Assembly (NCBI GenBank): GCA_958295645.1
Contig: OY282361.1
Location: forward strand, 2,508,501 to 2,572,500
Reading direction: 5' to 3'
Length of the DNA: 64,000 nt
Source: Longimicrobiales bacterium
GTDB taxonomy: Bacteria > Gemmatimonadota > Gemmatimonadetes > Longimicrobiales > Gaopeijiaceae
Positions 25,424 to 34,206 of this stretch are shown here, piece by piece. A program made the position numbers and the translations under genes. Each line of letters opens with the position of its first letter. The stretch's first letter is position 1. The notes beneath the pieces were generated by a model that had not been told where the DNA came from, made no database searches, and worked only from the letters and a program-made list of their open reading frames with translations.

Positions 25424-26992
25424 CTACCTCCACCGCCCGGTCACCGCCCGGCCGGGAAACACGCCCTCGACGTTTTCCTCGTCCCGCACCGCGAACTCGC
25501 CGCCCACCAGCACGTGCACGACGCCCACCGAATACGACAAGTCCTCCTCGAAGGTCGCCGTGTCGACGATCCGGGCGGGGTCGAAGACGGTGACGTCGGC
25601 ATCCGCCCCGGGATGCAGGCGGCCCTTGAAGGCCATCTGCTCCGACACCGTTTCCAGGCGCTGCGCGGGCATGATCGTGATGCGAGCGAGTCCCTCCATG
25701 AGCGAGACGGCCCCTTCGTCCCTCACGTACCGTCCCAGGAAACGGGAGAACGTCCCCGCGCTCCTCGGGTGAGCCCCGGGCGCGTAAGGCATTCCGTCGG
25801 AGGCGATCATCACGAAGTCGCGCGACACGGCCTCGCGGATCCATTCGGGCCGCATCATGTGAATGATCACCGTGCCGCCGATGCGCCGGTAGCGGTCGAA
25901 GCTGGCCGCCGTCAGGCGTTCCCCCGTGTCCTGCCATTGGACGTCGCCGTAGCCGATCCCGAGCCTGCCCTGCCATCCCCGGTCGAAGATCGCGGACTGA
26001 ATGCCGGTCGAAGCGGCGGTGTACGGATAGGCCTCCGTCGTGATGTCCAAGCCCCGACTCCTCGCGCCGCCGATCAGGTCCAGCACAGGCGAAATGGCTC
26101 CGAGGCTGGAGCTGTTCACGTGCACGACGTGCAACCCTGCGCCCGTGACGGCGGCGTTCGCGACGACCTCCTGCATGGCGTCGATGCCCATGTTGCGCAC
26201 GTGCGTGTAGACGACGGCCCCGGTTTCGGCGGCGATCTCGAACACGCGAAGGATCTCGTCGCGGCTCGCGCCCGGATAGTACTGATGCGCCATGCCGAAC
26301 CCCAGCGCGCCCTCGGCCAGCCCTCCTTCGAGCGCCTCCGCCATCGCCGCGTAATTCTCCGGCAAGACGCCTTCGTACCGGGCCGCGGACCCGGCGGAGC
26401 TCAGCGCTTGTTCCCCCGCCTCGGGATCGCTTGCCAAGAGGGCCGTCGCCTTCCGCAACGCCGCCTCGCGCGCCGGCATCGCCCGGACGCGAGCCGCCAT
26501 GTGCGACACCGAAACGCCGTAGTTCAGAATCGCCTTCCCGCTCCGGCGCGCCAGGAAGGCGGCCGGGCTGGCGACCCCGCTCTCGAGCTCCAAGGCCGTG
26601 GTCACTCCGTCGCGCGCCTGAAACTCGTTGGCCCGGTTGGTCTGTCCGTGGGCGTGCAAATCGATGAAGCCGGGCGCCACGACGAGCCCGGACACGTCGA
26701 TCACGACGTCGCCCTCCAACGTCGCCGGCGAGACGGCCGCGATTTCCGAGCCGACGATGCCGACGTTCGCGACCTCGTCCCGCCCCGACTCCGGATCCAT
26801 GACCCGTCCGCCTGCCAGCACGATGTCGTATCGCTGCTGCGTGGACGAGTCCTGGGCGGGCGGCTCCTGCCCAGCCGCTTGCGGCGCGGCCGGGAGGGCC
26901 AGCGAAAGGGCCAGAGAAGCGACCAGGGAAACGACTGCCGCTCCGGCGATCTTCTGGGTCGGGGCCGCCATGGCCTCTGGACGGATCGTCAT
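25424..26992 (-). CDS. exported N-acyl-D-amino-acid deacylase-like amidohydrolase
   Basis: This 522-residue amidohydrolase-superfamily protein starts with a signal peptide (VVSLVASLALSLALPAAPQAAG). The TIM-barrel metal site begins with GFIDLHAHGQ. Later come VVYTHVRN and LHVVHVNSSS His residues, an EAYPYTA strand and the Asp in MIASDGMPY. The C-terminal composite sheet has ARLIDTATF-like and GVVHVLVGG segments. The closest recognisable function is D-aminoacylase / N-acyl-D-amino acid deacylase, acting in the periplasm. ATG 26992 is used; ATG 26971 is an alternative. The YpdA-like gene starts 5 bp after its stop. A paralogous enzyme is at 29472. Confidence 0.85.
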   Translation of the reverse strand: MTIRPEAMAAPTQKIAGAAVVSLVASLALSLALPAAPQAAGQEPPAQDSSTQQRYDIVLAGGRVMDPESGRDEVANVGIVGSEIAAVSPATLEGDVVIDVSGLVVAPGFIDLHAHGQTNRANEFQARDGVTTALELESGVASPAAFLARRSGKAILNYGVSVSHMAARVRAMPAREAALRKATALLASDPEAGEQALSSAGSAARYEGVLPENYAAMAEALEGGLAEGALGFGMAHQYYPGASRDEILRVFEIAAETGAVVYTHVRNMGIDAMQEVVANAAVTGAGLHVVHVNSSSLGAISPVLDLIGGARSRGLDITTEAYPYTAASTGIQSAIFDRGWQGRLGIGYGDVQWQDTGERLTAASFDRYRRIGGTVIIHMMRPEWIREAVSRDFVMIASDGMPYAPGAHPRSAGTFSRFLGRYVRDEGAVSLMEGLARITIMPAQRLETVSEQMAFKGRLHPGADADVTVFDPARIVDTATFEEDLSYSVGVVHVLVGGEFAVRDEENVEGVFPGRAVTGRWR

Positions 26993-27273
26993 GGGGCGTG
27001 CTGAACCTCGGCGACATGGGAGATCGCCGCGACGCACGAGGCCGTCGCCGGGCGTCTTCCGGGGAAACGGAACCACCGGCGCGATCCAGGGCAACTGCCG
27101 CGCCAGAAACCTAGGAATCGTAACGCCTCTTGCGGAACCGGCAAGTTGACGGCTCGGCAGACGACTTGCCATCTTCATCGCGCTCGCGAGACCAGCCGCC
27201 ATGTTGGAATGGCCGGGTCGGCGGCTCGGGCTGTCTGGCAACATCAAGTTCGCGACATGAAAGGAACGTGGTC

Positions 27274-28662
27274 ATGCTGACTCGACTTCGCCTGCGGAAC
27301 TTCAAGTCTTGGAGCGACACAGGAGACGTGGCCCTTCGTCCGATCACTGGATTCTTCGGCGCCAACAGTTCCGGCAAGAGCAGTTTGCTTCATGCTCTCT
27401 TGTTGCTCAAGCAGACGTCGGAATCGCTCGATCGGGGTTTGGTCTTTCACTTCGGCGACAAATCGACGCCGGTGGACCTCGGCGACTTCCACAGCGTCGT
27501 TCACGGTCACAATGCCATGAACGAAATGCAGGTATCCCTGGATTGGAATCTCCCAAAGCCATTCCGAATCAAGGACAGCAAGAACAAGAACAGGACTGTG
27601 GTCGAGAGCAAACGACTCGGTTTCTCCGTAAGGACTGGCCTGAAGGCAACAAACGGACCAGATCGCCCGGAGGTGAAGGAAATGTCTTATCGTGTCGGCG
27701 ATGTCTTGTTCGGCATGAGAACAGCGTCGCCCAAGGCCAAGTATGATCTCTTTGCGACCGTGCCCGGCGCACCGAACGAACCGGACTTCAGGTTTGTTCA
27801 CAGCGTGGGTCGCAAATGGCCTTTGCCCGCCCCAGCCAAGTGCTACGGTTTTCCGGACCAGGCTCGTGCCTATTTCCAGAATGCTGGATTCCTTGCGGAC
27901 TTGGCGTTGGCTCTCGAACAGCGTCTCAAACGGGTGGCGTACCTAGGTCCGTTGAGGGCCTATCCGGAGAGGCGGTACGCATGGACGGGCGCTCGGCCCG
28001 CGGACATGGGCAGGGCGGGAGAAGCGGTAGTTGACGCGATACTGGCCGCCCGAGAGCGCGGCAGCACGATATCGCCCGGCTTCAAGAGGAGGCGCCTGAG
28101 CCTCGAAGCATATGTTGCAAAGTGGCTCAAGGAACTGGGCCTCATCCACGATTTCTGGGTTGCGCCTGCCTACAAAGACAGCCAGATCTACGAAGTGAAG
28201 ATCAAGCGAACGCCACGTTCGTCCGAGGTTCTGGTCACAGATGTCGGCTTCGGGATATCGCAGATTCTACCGGTGCTGGTGTTGTGCCTGTTCGTTCCCG
28301 AAGGATCGACGGTGATCCTCGAGCAACCCGAGATTCACTTGCATCCGTCCGTGCAATCTGGGCTTGCGGACGTATTGATCGACACCTGGAAGTACCGCAA
28401 AGTTCAAGTGATTATCGAGAGTCACAGCGAACACCTCCTGCGTCGGTTGCAACGCCGGGTTGCGGAGGAGCAAGTCAAGACCAACGACATCGGTCTATAT
28501 TTTTGCGACCTCGAAAAAGAACATTCGACCATCCAGAGACTGAAAGTCGACTTGCTGGGCGGAATCGACAATTGGCCGTCGAACTTCTTTGGCGACGAGT
28601 TCGGCGAGATGGCAGCCACTACACGGGCGATGCAAGAGCGCCGAAAGGAACTTGGCCATTGA
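27274..28662 (+). CDS. SMC-like AAA ATPase (AAA_21/DUF3696 type), partner of PIN gene
   Basis: This 462-residue ABC/SMC-type ATPase has RLRLRNFKSW, Walker A GANSSGKSSLLHALLLLKQ, a LGPLRAYPERRY segment, a signature-like TDVGFGISQILP, Walker B TVILEQPEIHLHP and the H-loop IIESHSEHLLRRL. The C-terminal NWPSNFFGDEF resembles DUF3696. A coiled-coil/insert region lies between residues 110 and 230. ATG 27274 has AAAGGA upstream. Base composition looks less GC-rich than its neighbours, which suggests acquisition. It is joined by TTGA overlap to a PIN-domain gene. ATPase-nuclease pairs of this kind occur among defence or toxin systems; the role here is inferred. Confidence 0.85.
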   Translation: MLTRLRLRNFKSWSDTGDVALRPITGFFGANSSGKSSLLHALLLLKQTSESLDRGLVFHFGDKSTPVDLGDFHSVVHGHNAMNEMQVSLDWNLPKPFRIKDSKNKNRTVVESKRLGFSVRTGLKATNGPDRPEVKEMSYRVGDVLFGMRTASPKAKYDLFATVPGAPNEPDFRFVHSVGRKWPLPAPAKCYGFPDQARAYFQNAGFLADLALALEQRLKRVAYLGPLRAYPERRYAWTGARPADMGRAGEAVVDAILAARERGSTISPGFKRRRLSLEAYVAKWLKELGLIHDFWVAPAYKDSQIYEVKIKRTPRSSEVLVTDVGFGISQILPVLVLCLFVPEGSTVILEQPEIHLHPSVQSGLADVLIDTWKYRKVQVIIESHSEHLLRRLQRRVAEEQVKTNDIGLYFCDLEKEHSTIQRLKVDLLGGIDNWPSNFFGDEFGEMAATTRAMQERRKELGH

Positions 28663-29150
28663 GGCCGCCGGTGATCGTCGACACCAACGTGATGCACGTG
28701 GCCAACGGCGCAACGGAACAGGCGAGCCCGGAATGCGTCATGGCTTGCGTCGATCGGCTGGCGCAAGTCATCGACCAAGAGCGGCTTGTCCTTGACGACG
28801 CCCAGCACATCTTCGACGAATACCCGATGCCGACTCAGCAACCAAGAGCTGGACATGTCTTCCTGAAATGGATCTGGACGAACCGTTACAACTCCGAACT
28901 CTGCACTCTGGTGACCATCGATCCCCATGAGGAACGCGGCTTTGAGCAGTTTCCGGACGACGACGAACTAGCCGGATTCGACCAGGACGATCGCAAGTTC
29001 GTCGCTGTCGCTGTCGCCAGCGGAGAATCGCCCCCGATAGTGAACGCGTCCGACAAGGACTGGTGGGATCATCGCGACGCGTTGTCGCGGCATGGAGTCC
29101 GCATCGAGTTCGTTTGCATGGACCTGATGGCAGACGACCAGCGGCCGTAG
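28659..29150 (+). CDS. PIN-domain-like nuclease coupled to the ATPase
   Basis: This 163-residue protein opens PPVIVDTNVMHVANG, the PIN motif with the first acidic metal ligand. Other candidate ligands are in DDAQHIFDEY, FDQDDRKFVAVAVAS and VNASDKDWWDHRD, which fit a four-acid PIN site. PIN proteins cut RNA or sometimes DNA. TTG 28659 overlaps the ATPase stop as TTGA and has AAAGGA about 10 bases upstream; GTG 28671 would still retain the VDTN motif. No antitoxin-like small gene precedes it, so the ATPase may itself control the nuclease. Composition matches the ATPase rather than the flanks. Confidence 0.8.
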   Translation: MRPPVIVDTNVMHVANGATEQASPECVMACVDRLAQVIDQERLVLDDAQHIFDEYPMPTQQPRAGHVFLKWIWTNRYNSELCTLVTIDPHEERGFEQFPDDDELAGFDQDDRKFVAVAVASGESPPIVNASDKDWWDHRDALSRHGVRIEFVCMDLMADDQRP

Positions 29151-29226
29151 TCAGCGGGGGGCGGGAAGTGATGCGATGTCGATGTCCCGTAGCGCCGGAC
29201 CGCGAGACTCCTCTTAGCTTCCTCCG

Positions 29227-29475
29227 ATGAAGACTGCACTGGGAGACGCTCGAAGGTCGCTGGCGCGGTTGCGGAGAGCGCTGGAGAAGGCTCGTCGCGA
29301 ACTGGGAGCGTTGCGCACGGCGCTGGAGACGGCGGAAGACGACGGCGCCGACGACGGCGACTACGAGGAGGCCGCCGGCCACATGACGGCGGTGGAGGAC
29401 TGGTTGCGCTCGGAAGAGACGCGGCTGCGAGCCAAGGTTCTCGAGAGCGGAGGCCTCCGCCCGCCGCTCGCATGA
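29227..29475 (+). CDS. small coiled-coil hypothetical protein
   Basis: This 82-residue, highly charged helical protein (SLARLRRALEKARRELGALRTALETAEDDG...) looks like a single hairpin of two helices around a DDGADDGDYEE turn. I do not recognise a family. It is probably real because its stop overlaps the next gene as ATGA, the standard coupling in this genome. It may be an adaptor or a translational lead-in to the Tat-exported D-aminoacylase. Confidence 0.5.
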   Translation: MKTALGDARRSLARLRRALEKARRELGALRTALETAEDDGADDGDYEEAAGHMTAVEDWLRSEETRLRAKVLESGGLRPPLA

Positions 29476-31199
29476 AGCGGCGCGAGTTCGTGCGGCACGG
29501 CATCGCAGGGGCGGTGCTCGCGGGATCGGCGCACCTGCCCGCGCCCTGGGTCTCGCTCGGGAGGGGACGGGCGGACCTCGTGGTTCGCGGCGGCGTCCTC
29601 TACGACGGGACGGGCGGCCCTCCGCGCACCGCCGACATCGCCGTCGCCGGCGACCGGATCGCCGAGATCGGCAGGCTCTCCGCACCCGGCGTGGCCGAGA
29701 TCGACGCGTCGGGAATGGCGGTGGCGCCCGGTTTCGTGGACATCCACTCCCACGCCGACCTGTCGCTGCTGGTCAACCCGAAGGCGGAGAGCCGCATTCG
29801 CCAGGGCGTGACGCTGGAGGTCGCCGGGCAGGACGGCAGTTCGGTCGGCCCCTGGGACGATGCCGCTTTCGGGTCCGTCCGCGACCGGTACCGGCGCACC
29901 TACGGCGTGGAGATCGACTTTCGCACTCCGGGGGGATTCTTGGATCGCATCGACCGGGTGCGGCCCGCGGTGAGCGTGGCCACCATGGTCGGCCACGGCA
30001 CGGTTCGGAGCTACGCGATGGGCGGCGCGAACCGCCCCGCCTCGGATCGGGAGACGGCGGCCATGAGGCAGGCGGTTCGGGAGGCGCTGGCGGACGGAGC
30101 GATCGGGCTGTCGAGCGGACTGGAGTACACGCCCGGCAGCTTCGCGAGCCGCGAGGAGATGGTCTCGCTGGCCGAGGAACTGCGCGGAACATCCTGCCCG
30201 TACGCCACGCACATGCGCAACGAAGACGATGGCCTCTTGGCGGCCCTGGAGGAGGCCATTCACGTCGGACGCATGGCGGGCGTCCCTGTTCAGGTGTCGC
30301 ACTTGAAGGCCCAGGGGCGGCGGAACTATTGGAAGGCGGAGGCCGCGCTCGCCGCCGTCGAGGCCGCCAGGGCCGGGGGCGTGGACGTGCACTTCGACCG
30401 CTATCCCTACACGGCCTACGCCACCGGACTGTCCAACCTCTTTCCGGCCACGGCCCGCGCGGGCGGAACTCGGCGCTTCTTGGAGCGGCTCGCCGATCCC
30501 AGCCAAGCGCCGACCCTGGAGCGCCTCTGCCGGGAGAAGATCGCGTTGCTCGGCTCCTGGGACGCGGTGCAGATCACCCGCACCAGCCAAGCGAACGCCG
30601 CCGCCCGGGGACGCCGCCTCGGCGATCTGGCCCAAGAACTCGGCGAAGACCCCTATCGCCTAGTCGTGCGTCTCCTTCGGGAAGAGGGCGGCAGCGTGGG
30701 GATGATCGGCTTCGGGATGTCGGAGGAGAACACGGAACGCCTGCTCGCGCATCCGCTCGGCATGATCTGTTCCGACGGCGGGGCCTATGCGCCGTACGGT
30801 CCTCTCTCCGCTTCCTCTCCCCATCCCAGGGGCTACGGCAGCTTTCCCCGCGTGCTGGGACTCTACGTTCGCGAGCGCGCGGCGCTGTCCTTGGAGGCCG
30901 CGATCCACAAGATGACCGCGCTTCCGGCGCGCAAGCTGGGACTGCCGGACCGAGGCGTGCTTCGCCCGGGCGCGGTGGCCGACCTCGTGGTCTTCGACCC
31001 GGACGCCGTCGCCGACCGGGCCACCTTCGAGAACCCTCACCAGTACCCCGAAGGCATCGCGCACGTGGTGGTTCGTGGGGTGCACACGATCCGTCAAGGA
31101 GAACACACGGGCGCGACGGGAGGACAGGCGGTGCGCAGGGCCGGCTGGGTCCGGAAGCCGCCGTCGCCCAGCCCCTCTCGTTCTCTTCCGCGCGCCTGA
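29472..31199 (+). CDS. Tat-exported N-acyl-D-amino-acid deacylase (D-aminoacylase)
   Basis: This 575-residue amidohydrolase has a twin-arginine-type N-terminus, KRREFVRHGIAGAVLAG, followed by Ala-rich cleavage context. Metal-binding landmarks are PGFVDIHSHADLS, YATHMRNEDD and QVSHLKAQG. The substrate-binding EYTPGSF and CSDGGAYAPYG regions and a C-terminal GVLRPGAVADLVVFD sheet match D-aminoacylases and dihydroorotase-like enzymes. It would release D-amino acids from N-acyl forms outside the cytoplasm. The start is ATG 29472, overlapping the small coiled-coil gene. LuxE/LuxC-like genes follow after 10 bp. Confidence 0.87.
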   Translation: MKRREFVRHGIAGAVLAGSAHLPAPWVSLGRGRADLVVRGGVLYDGTGGPPRTADIAVAGDRIAEIGRLSAPGVAEIDASGMAVAPGFVDIHSHADLSLLVNPKAESRIRQGVTLEVAGQDGSSVGPWDDAAFGSVRDRYRRTYGVEIDFRTPGGFLDRIDRVRPAVSVATMVGHGTVRSYAMGGANRPASDRETAAMRQAVREALADGAIGLSSGLEYTPGSFASREEMVSLAEELRGTSCPYATHMRNEDDGLLAALEEAIHVGRMAGVPVQVSHLKAQGRRNYWKAEAALAAVEAARAGGVDVHFDRYPYTAYATGLSNLFPATARAGGTRRFLERLADPSQAPTLERLCREKIALLGSWDAVQITRTSQANAAARGRRLGDLAQELGEDPYRLVVRLLREEGGSVGMIGFGMSEENTERLLAHPLGMICSDGGAYAPYGPLSASSPHPRGYGSFPRVLGLYVRERAALSLEAAIHKMTALPARKLGLPDRGVLRPGAVADLVVFDPDAVADRATFENPHQYPEGIAHVVVRGVHTIRQGEHTGATGGQAVRRAGWVRKPPSPSPSRSLPRA

Positions 31200-31209
31200 G
31201 AGGGCCGCC

Positions 31210-32439
31210 GTGCCCGGCCACTCGGCGATCTCCCCGCTCCTCGCGGATCTCGCAAGCCGCCTTCGCGAATGGCCCGGCCCGGTGCCGCCTGACCACCCCG
31301 CCCCGCCGCCTGGACGCCCCGCCCCGGCCCCCGCCCGCGACCAACCGCATCGTGCGGCGCCCTCCGGCCCCGCCGCCGAGGCGCCCGCGAGCTTCCTCGA
31401 CGACAAGACCTTCGACGGCTGGGCCATGCGCGTCCACGAGGCGCAACGCGAAGCCAACCCTGTGTTGCGCCGTTTCTGGGAGGCCACCTCGGCCCGCCCG
31501 CCCGCAACTTGGCGAGACATACCGCCCGTCCCGGCATCGGCGTTCAAGGAGGTCGCGATCCACGCGGGCGCCGTGGAGGCGGTCTTCCGCACCAGCGGCA
31601 CCTCCGCCGGAGCAGAGCGGAGAGGCGAGCACCACGTCGCCAGCCTGGAACTCTACCGCGCGGCCGCCCGTGGCCACTACCGCGCGGCGCTCCTCCATGG
31701 CATCGAATCCGCGATGATGGTGTCCCTCGTGCCCGACCCTCGCGAGAGGCCCGACTCGTCGCTCGGCGCCATGGCCGGATTCCTCGCCGGGGAGCCTGAA
31801 GTCGCGCAGGCGCTCTGGGCCTTCGATTTGTCGCACGGGGTTCGCGCGCAGCTCGTCCGCGAGGCGGTCTCGGTCGCAGAGCGGCCCGTGCTGCTGCTGG
31901 CCACGGCCTTCGCGCTGGCGCACCTTCTCGACGCCCTCGGCGAAACGAACCTGCCTCTGCCGGAGGGATCGAGAGTCATGGAGACCGGCGGCTTCAAGGG
32001 GAGAGCCGTGCAGGTGGGCCGCCGCGCGCTCTACGACCGCGTCGCCCGCCGTTTGGGCGTCCCCCCGGCCCTCGTGATCAACGAATACGGCATGACGGAA
32101 CTGCTCTCGCAGGCGTACGACGGGATCGCAGGCCACGCTCCGCCGCTCGAGGCTCGCTCTCACCGCTTTCCTCCCTGGGCGCGCGTGCAGGCCCTCGATC
32201 CGGCCAGCCTCCGGCCGCTGCCGCCCGGCGAGACGGGGCTGTTGGCGATCTTCGATCTCGCGAACGCGGGCTCGGCCTGCCACGTCCTCACCGAAGACGT
32301 GGGCTGCACGGACGCCGAGGGCGGCTTTCGGCCGAGGGGCCGGGCCTCCGGCGCCGAAGCCCGCGGTTGCTCGCTCGCGGCCGAGTCGTTCGTCCGCGCA
32401 GCAGGCGCCGCGGCGCACCCGACGACATCGCCCGCATGA
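31210..32439 (+). CDS. LuxE-like acyl-protein synthetase (fatty acid activation)
   Basis: This 409-residue AMP-forming synthetase of the LuxE family activates a carboxylic acid for transfer to an acyl-CoA reductase partner. The N-terminal 60 residues are Pro-rich. The LuxE core follows: KTFDGWAMRVHEAQ, PPVPASAFKEVAI, VFRTSGTSAG (P-loop-like Ser/Thr/Gly), SRVMETGGFKGRA and VINEYGMTELLSQ. GTG 31210 is 10 bp after the previous stop. Its stop overlaps the LuxC-like gene as ATGA. There are no luciferase genes nearby, so the pair more likely reduces fatty or other acids to aldehydes for another pathway. Confidence 0.87.
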   Translation: MPGHSAISPLLADLASRLREWPGPVPPDHPAPPPGRPAPAPARDQPHRAAPSGPAAEAPASFLDDKTFDGWAMRVHEAQREANPVLRRFWEATSARPPATWRDIPPVPASAFKEVAIHAGAVEAVFRTSGTSAGAERRGEHHVASLELYRAAARGHYRAALLHGIESAMMVSLVPDPRERPDSSLGAMAGFLAGEPEVAQALWAFDLSHGVRAQLVREAVSVAERPVLLLATAFALAHLLDALGETNLPLPEGSRVMETGGFKGRAVQVGRRALYDRVARRLGVPPALVINEYGMTELLSQAYDGIAGHAPPLEARSHRFPPWARVQALDPASLRPLPPGETGLLAIFDLANAGSACHVLTEDVGCTDAEGGFRPRGRASGAEARGCSLAAESFVRAAGAAAHPTTSPA

Positions 32440-33914
32440 CGAGGTTCGCGGAGCCGCAAACCCTCGACGGATGGTCGTGGCCCCCCGGAGTCCCGCCGCC
32501 CGTCGCCCTCGCGGAGACCCGCGCAGGCGCCGCCACGATCCGCTATCCGGACGCCCGAGCGGGCACGGCGGACACCTTGCTCGACGCTCTCCGCGCTGGC
32601 AGCCGAGCGCTGGCAGCCGTCCCCGTTCGCGAAGTCGCCGCCGCGCTCGGGGCCGCCGCCGTCCGCATGACCGAGAGGCTTGACGACAACCTCGCCGCGG
32701 TTGCGGCCAACGCGGGCCTGTCGCCCGAGTCGACTCGCGCCGCCCTGGCCGGAATGGCCGACTCCTGGACACCCTCCGCGCTGGCCAAGCTGGTTCGCGA
32801 AGAGTTCCCCGCCCCGGAGGCGCTCGACGGATTCGTGCCGTCGGGCAGCCGCAGCATCCGGGCGGCCGGACACCCGCTCGCCCTTCACCTGGGATCGGGA
32901 TCGGTGCCGGGCGTGACCGCGACCTCGCTGATTCGGGCGTTGCTGGTCAAGTCCGCCGTGCTGGTCAAGCCGGGCGCCGGGGACGTGGCCTTGACGGTGC
33001 GCTTTGCGAAGCTCGCGCGGGCGGCGCATCCCGCGCTGGCGTCGGCGATCGCCGTGCAGTATTGGCCCGGCGGCCACCGGGACTGGGACGGCTGGGAACG
33101 CGCCATGTTCAGGGAGGTCGGCCAGGTGGTGGTCTATGGAAGCGACGAGGCCATCGAGTCGGTTCGCGCCCGCACCCCGGCCCGCACGAACTTGGTCGAG
33201 CATCCCCATCGCATCGGCGTGGCCATCGTCGACCCCGCCCGGGCCTCCGCCTCGGCGGAAACGGCGGCGAAGGCGGTCGCGCTTTTCGATCAGCGCGGCT
33301 GCGTGAACCCCCAGCTCTTCTTCCTGCTGGCCGCCCCGGCCGAAGCGACCCGCTGGTGCGGCGAACTCGCCGGCGAGCTCGAGAAGCTGTCCCGCACCCT
33401 TCCCCCGGCTGCGCCCACCTCGGGCGAGGCCTCGGCGGTCCACCAGACGAGAGGGCGCTTGGCGCTCAAGGCCGCGGCGGGCGAGGCCGTGCGCCTCTGG
33501 TCTCCCGCGCATGGCGAGTCCCTGTCCCGCACCGGCCCTCCGGCGCATGTAGGTGCCCCAGCCCCGGCCGAGCCCCCGGAGGCCCTGGGGTGGACGGTGG
33601 CCCTCGCCCGAGTCGAGGACTTCGTGCCGGGCGGCGCTCGTACGGCGTGGGTCGTCCCGGCGTCGGGGCCGGAGGCCTGCCTAGCCGGTCTCGCGACGCT
33701 CTTGGACGTCCTTCCAACTGCGGGCGTCCTTCAAACCGTCGGAGTCGCAGGCCCGAGTCTCGGCGACGCCTTCGCCGAAGCCTTGTTCGACCTAGGCGTC
33801 GCCCGCATGGTGCCCTTGGATCGCATGCCTTTCCCGGAAGCCGAATGGCTACACGACGGAAGACGTCCCCTGGGCGAACTGGTGCGCTGGGGAGAGCGCC
33901 GGGAGGACGCGTGA
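32436..33914 (+). CDS. LuxC-like acyl-CoA/acyl-protein reductase
   Basis: This 492-residue NADPH-dependent aldehyde-forming reductase belongs to the LuxC branch of the aldehyde-dehydrogenase superfamily. It shows a LGSGSVPGVTATSLIRALLVKS nucleotide-binding region, VYGSDEAIESVR, and the catalytic Cys in FDQRGCVNPQLFFLL. The first 120 residues are the typical helical LuxC entry, somewhat Ala-rich. It would accept the acyl group activated by the preceding LuxE-like protein, to which it is translationally coupled (ATGA). A GTGA at its stop begins a 35-residue reading frame. Confidence 0.88.
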   Translation: MTRFAEPQTLDGWSWPPGVPPPVALAETRAGAATIRYPDARAGTADTLLDALRAGSRALAAVPVREVAAALGAAAVRMTERLDDNLAAVAANAGLSPESTRAALAGMADSWTPSALAKLVREEFPAPEALDGFVPSGSRSIRAAGHPLALHLGSGSVPGVTATSLIRALLVKSAVLVKPGAGDVALTVRFAKLARAAHPALASAIAVQYWPGGHRDWDGWERAMFREVGQVVVYGSDEAIESVRARTPARTNLVEHPHRIGVAIVDPARASASAETAAKAVALFDQRGCVNPQLFFLLAAPAEATRWCGELAGELEKLSRTLPPAAPTSGEASAVHQTRGRLALKAAAGEAVRLWSPAHGESLSRTGPPAHVGAPAPAEPPEALGWTVALARVEDFVPGGARTAWVVPASGPEACLAGLATLLDVLPTAGVLQTVGVAGPSLGDAFAEALFDLGVARMVPLDRMPFPEAEWLHDGRRPLGELVRWGERREDA

Positions 33915-34018
33915 ACGAGCAAGCCCCGACGCACGAACCGAAAGGCGACACGGTGCGCCGCTTCTTCAGCCCGCTACCCGGCGCGCCCCCCGCTTGGCTT
34001 GTTTCGCCGTCCCGCTAG
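33911..34018 (+). CDS. short 35-residue frame coupled to LuxC (doubtful)
   Basis: GTG 33911 overlaps the LuxC stop as GTGA and the frame ends at TAG 34018. The predicted peptide is Pro/Arg-rich with no recognised motif, and it overlaps the end of the minus-strand AbrB gene. It could be a truncated third gene of the lux-like operon or chance. Confidence 0.2.
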   Translation: MNEQAPTHEPKGDTVRRFFSPLPGAPPAWLVSPSR

Positions 34019-34206
34019 TCGTCTTCGTCCCGGTCGTTGCGCCAAAGAACCAGCTTGCGGCCACCTGCCGAATCGGCGTCCATCCTGACGGTCATCTTGT
34101 CGCCGTCCTGAATCCCGCAATCCTTCCGCATCGCAAAGGGTATCGTGAGCCGTCCGCCGCTTCCGACCGTCACGTCCGCCCACTTGAGAGTCCGGTAAAT
34201 CGCCAC
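34015..34206 (-). CDS. AbrB/SpoVT-fold transcriptional regulator
   Basis: This 63-residue swapped-hairpin protein contains VTVGSGGRLTIPFAMRKDCGI and DGDKMTVRMD, the AbrB/MazE pattern. It would bind DNA as a dimer. GTG 34206 is preceded by AAAGGAG at good spacing. No toxin gene is adjacent, so it is an orphan regulator or a MazE relic. A promoter (34254-34282, minus strand) lies immediately upstream. It converges on the lux-like operon. Confidence 0.8.
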   Translation of the reverse strand: MAIYRTLKWADVTVGSGGRLTIPFAMRKDCGIQDGDKMTVRMDADSAGGRKLVLWRNDRDEDD

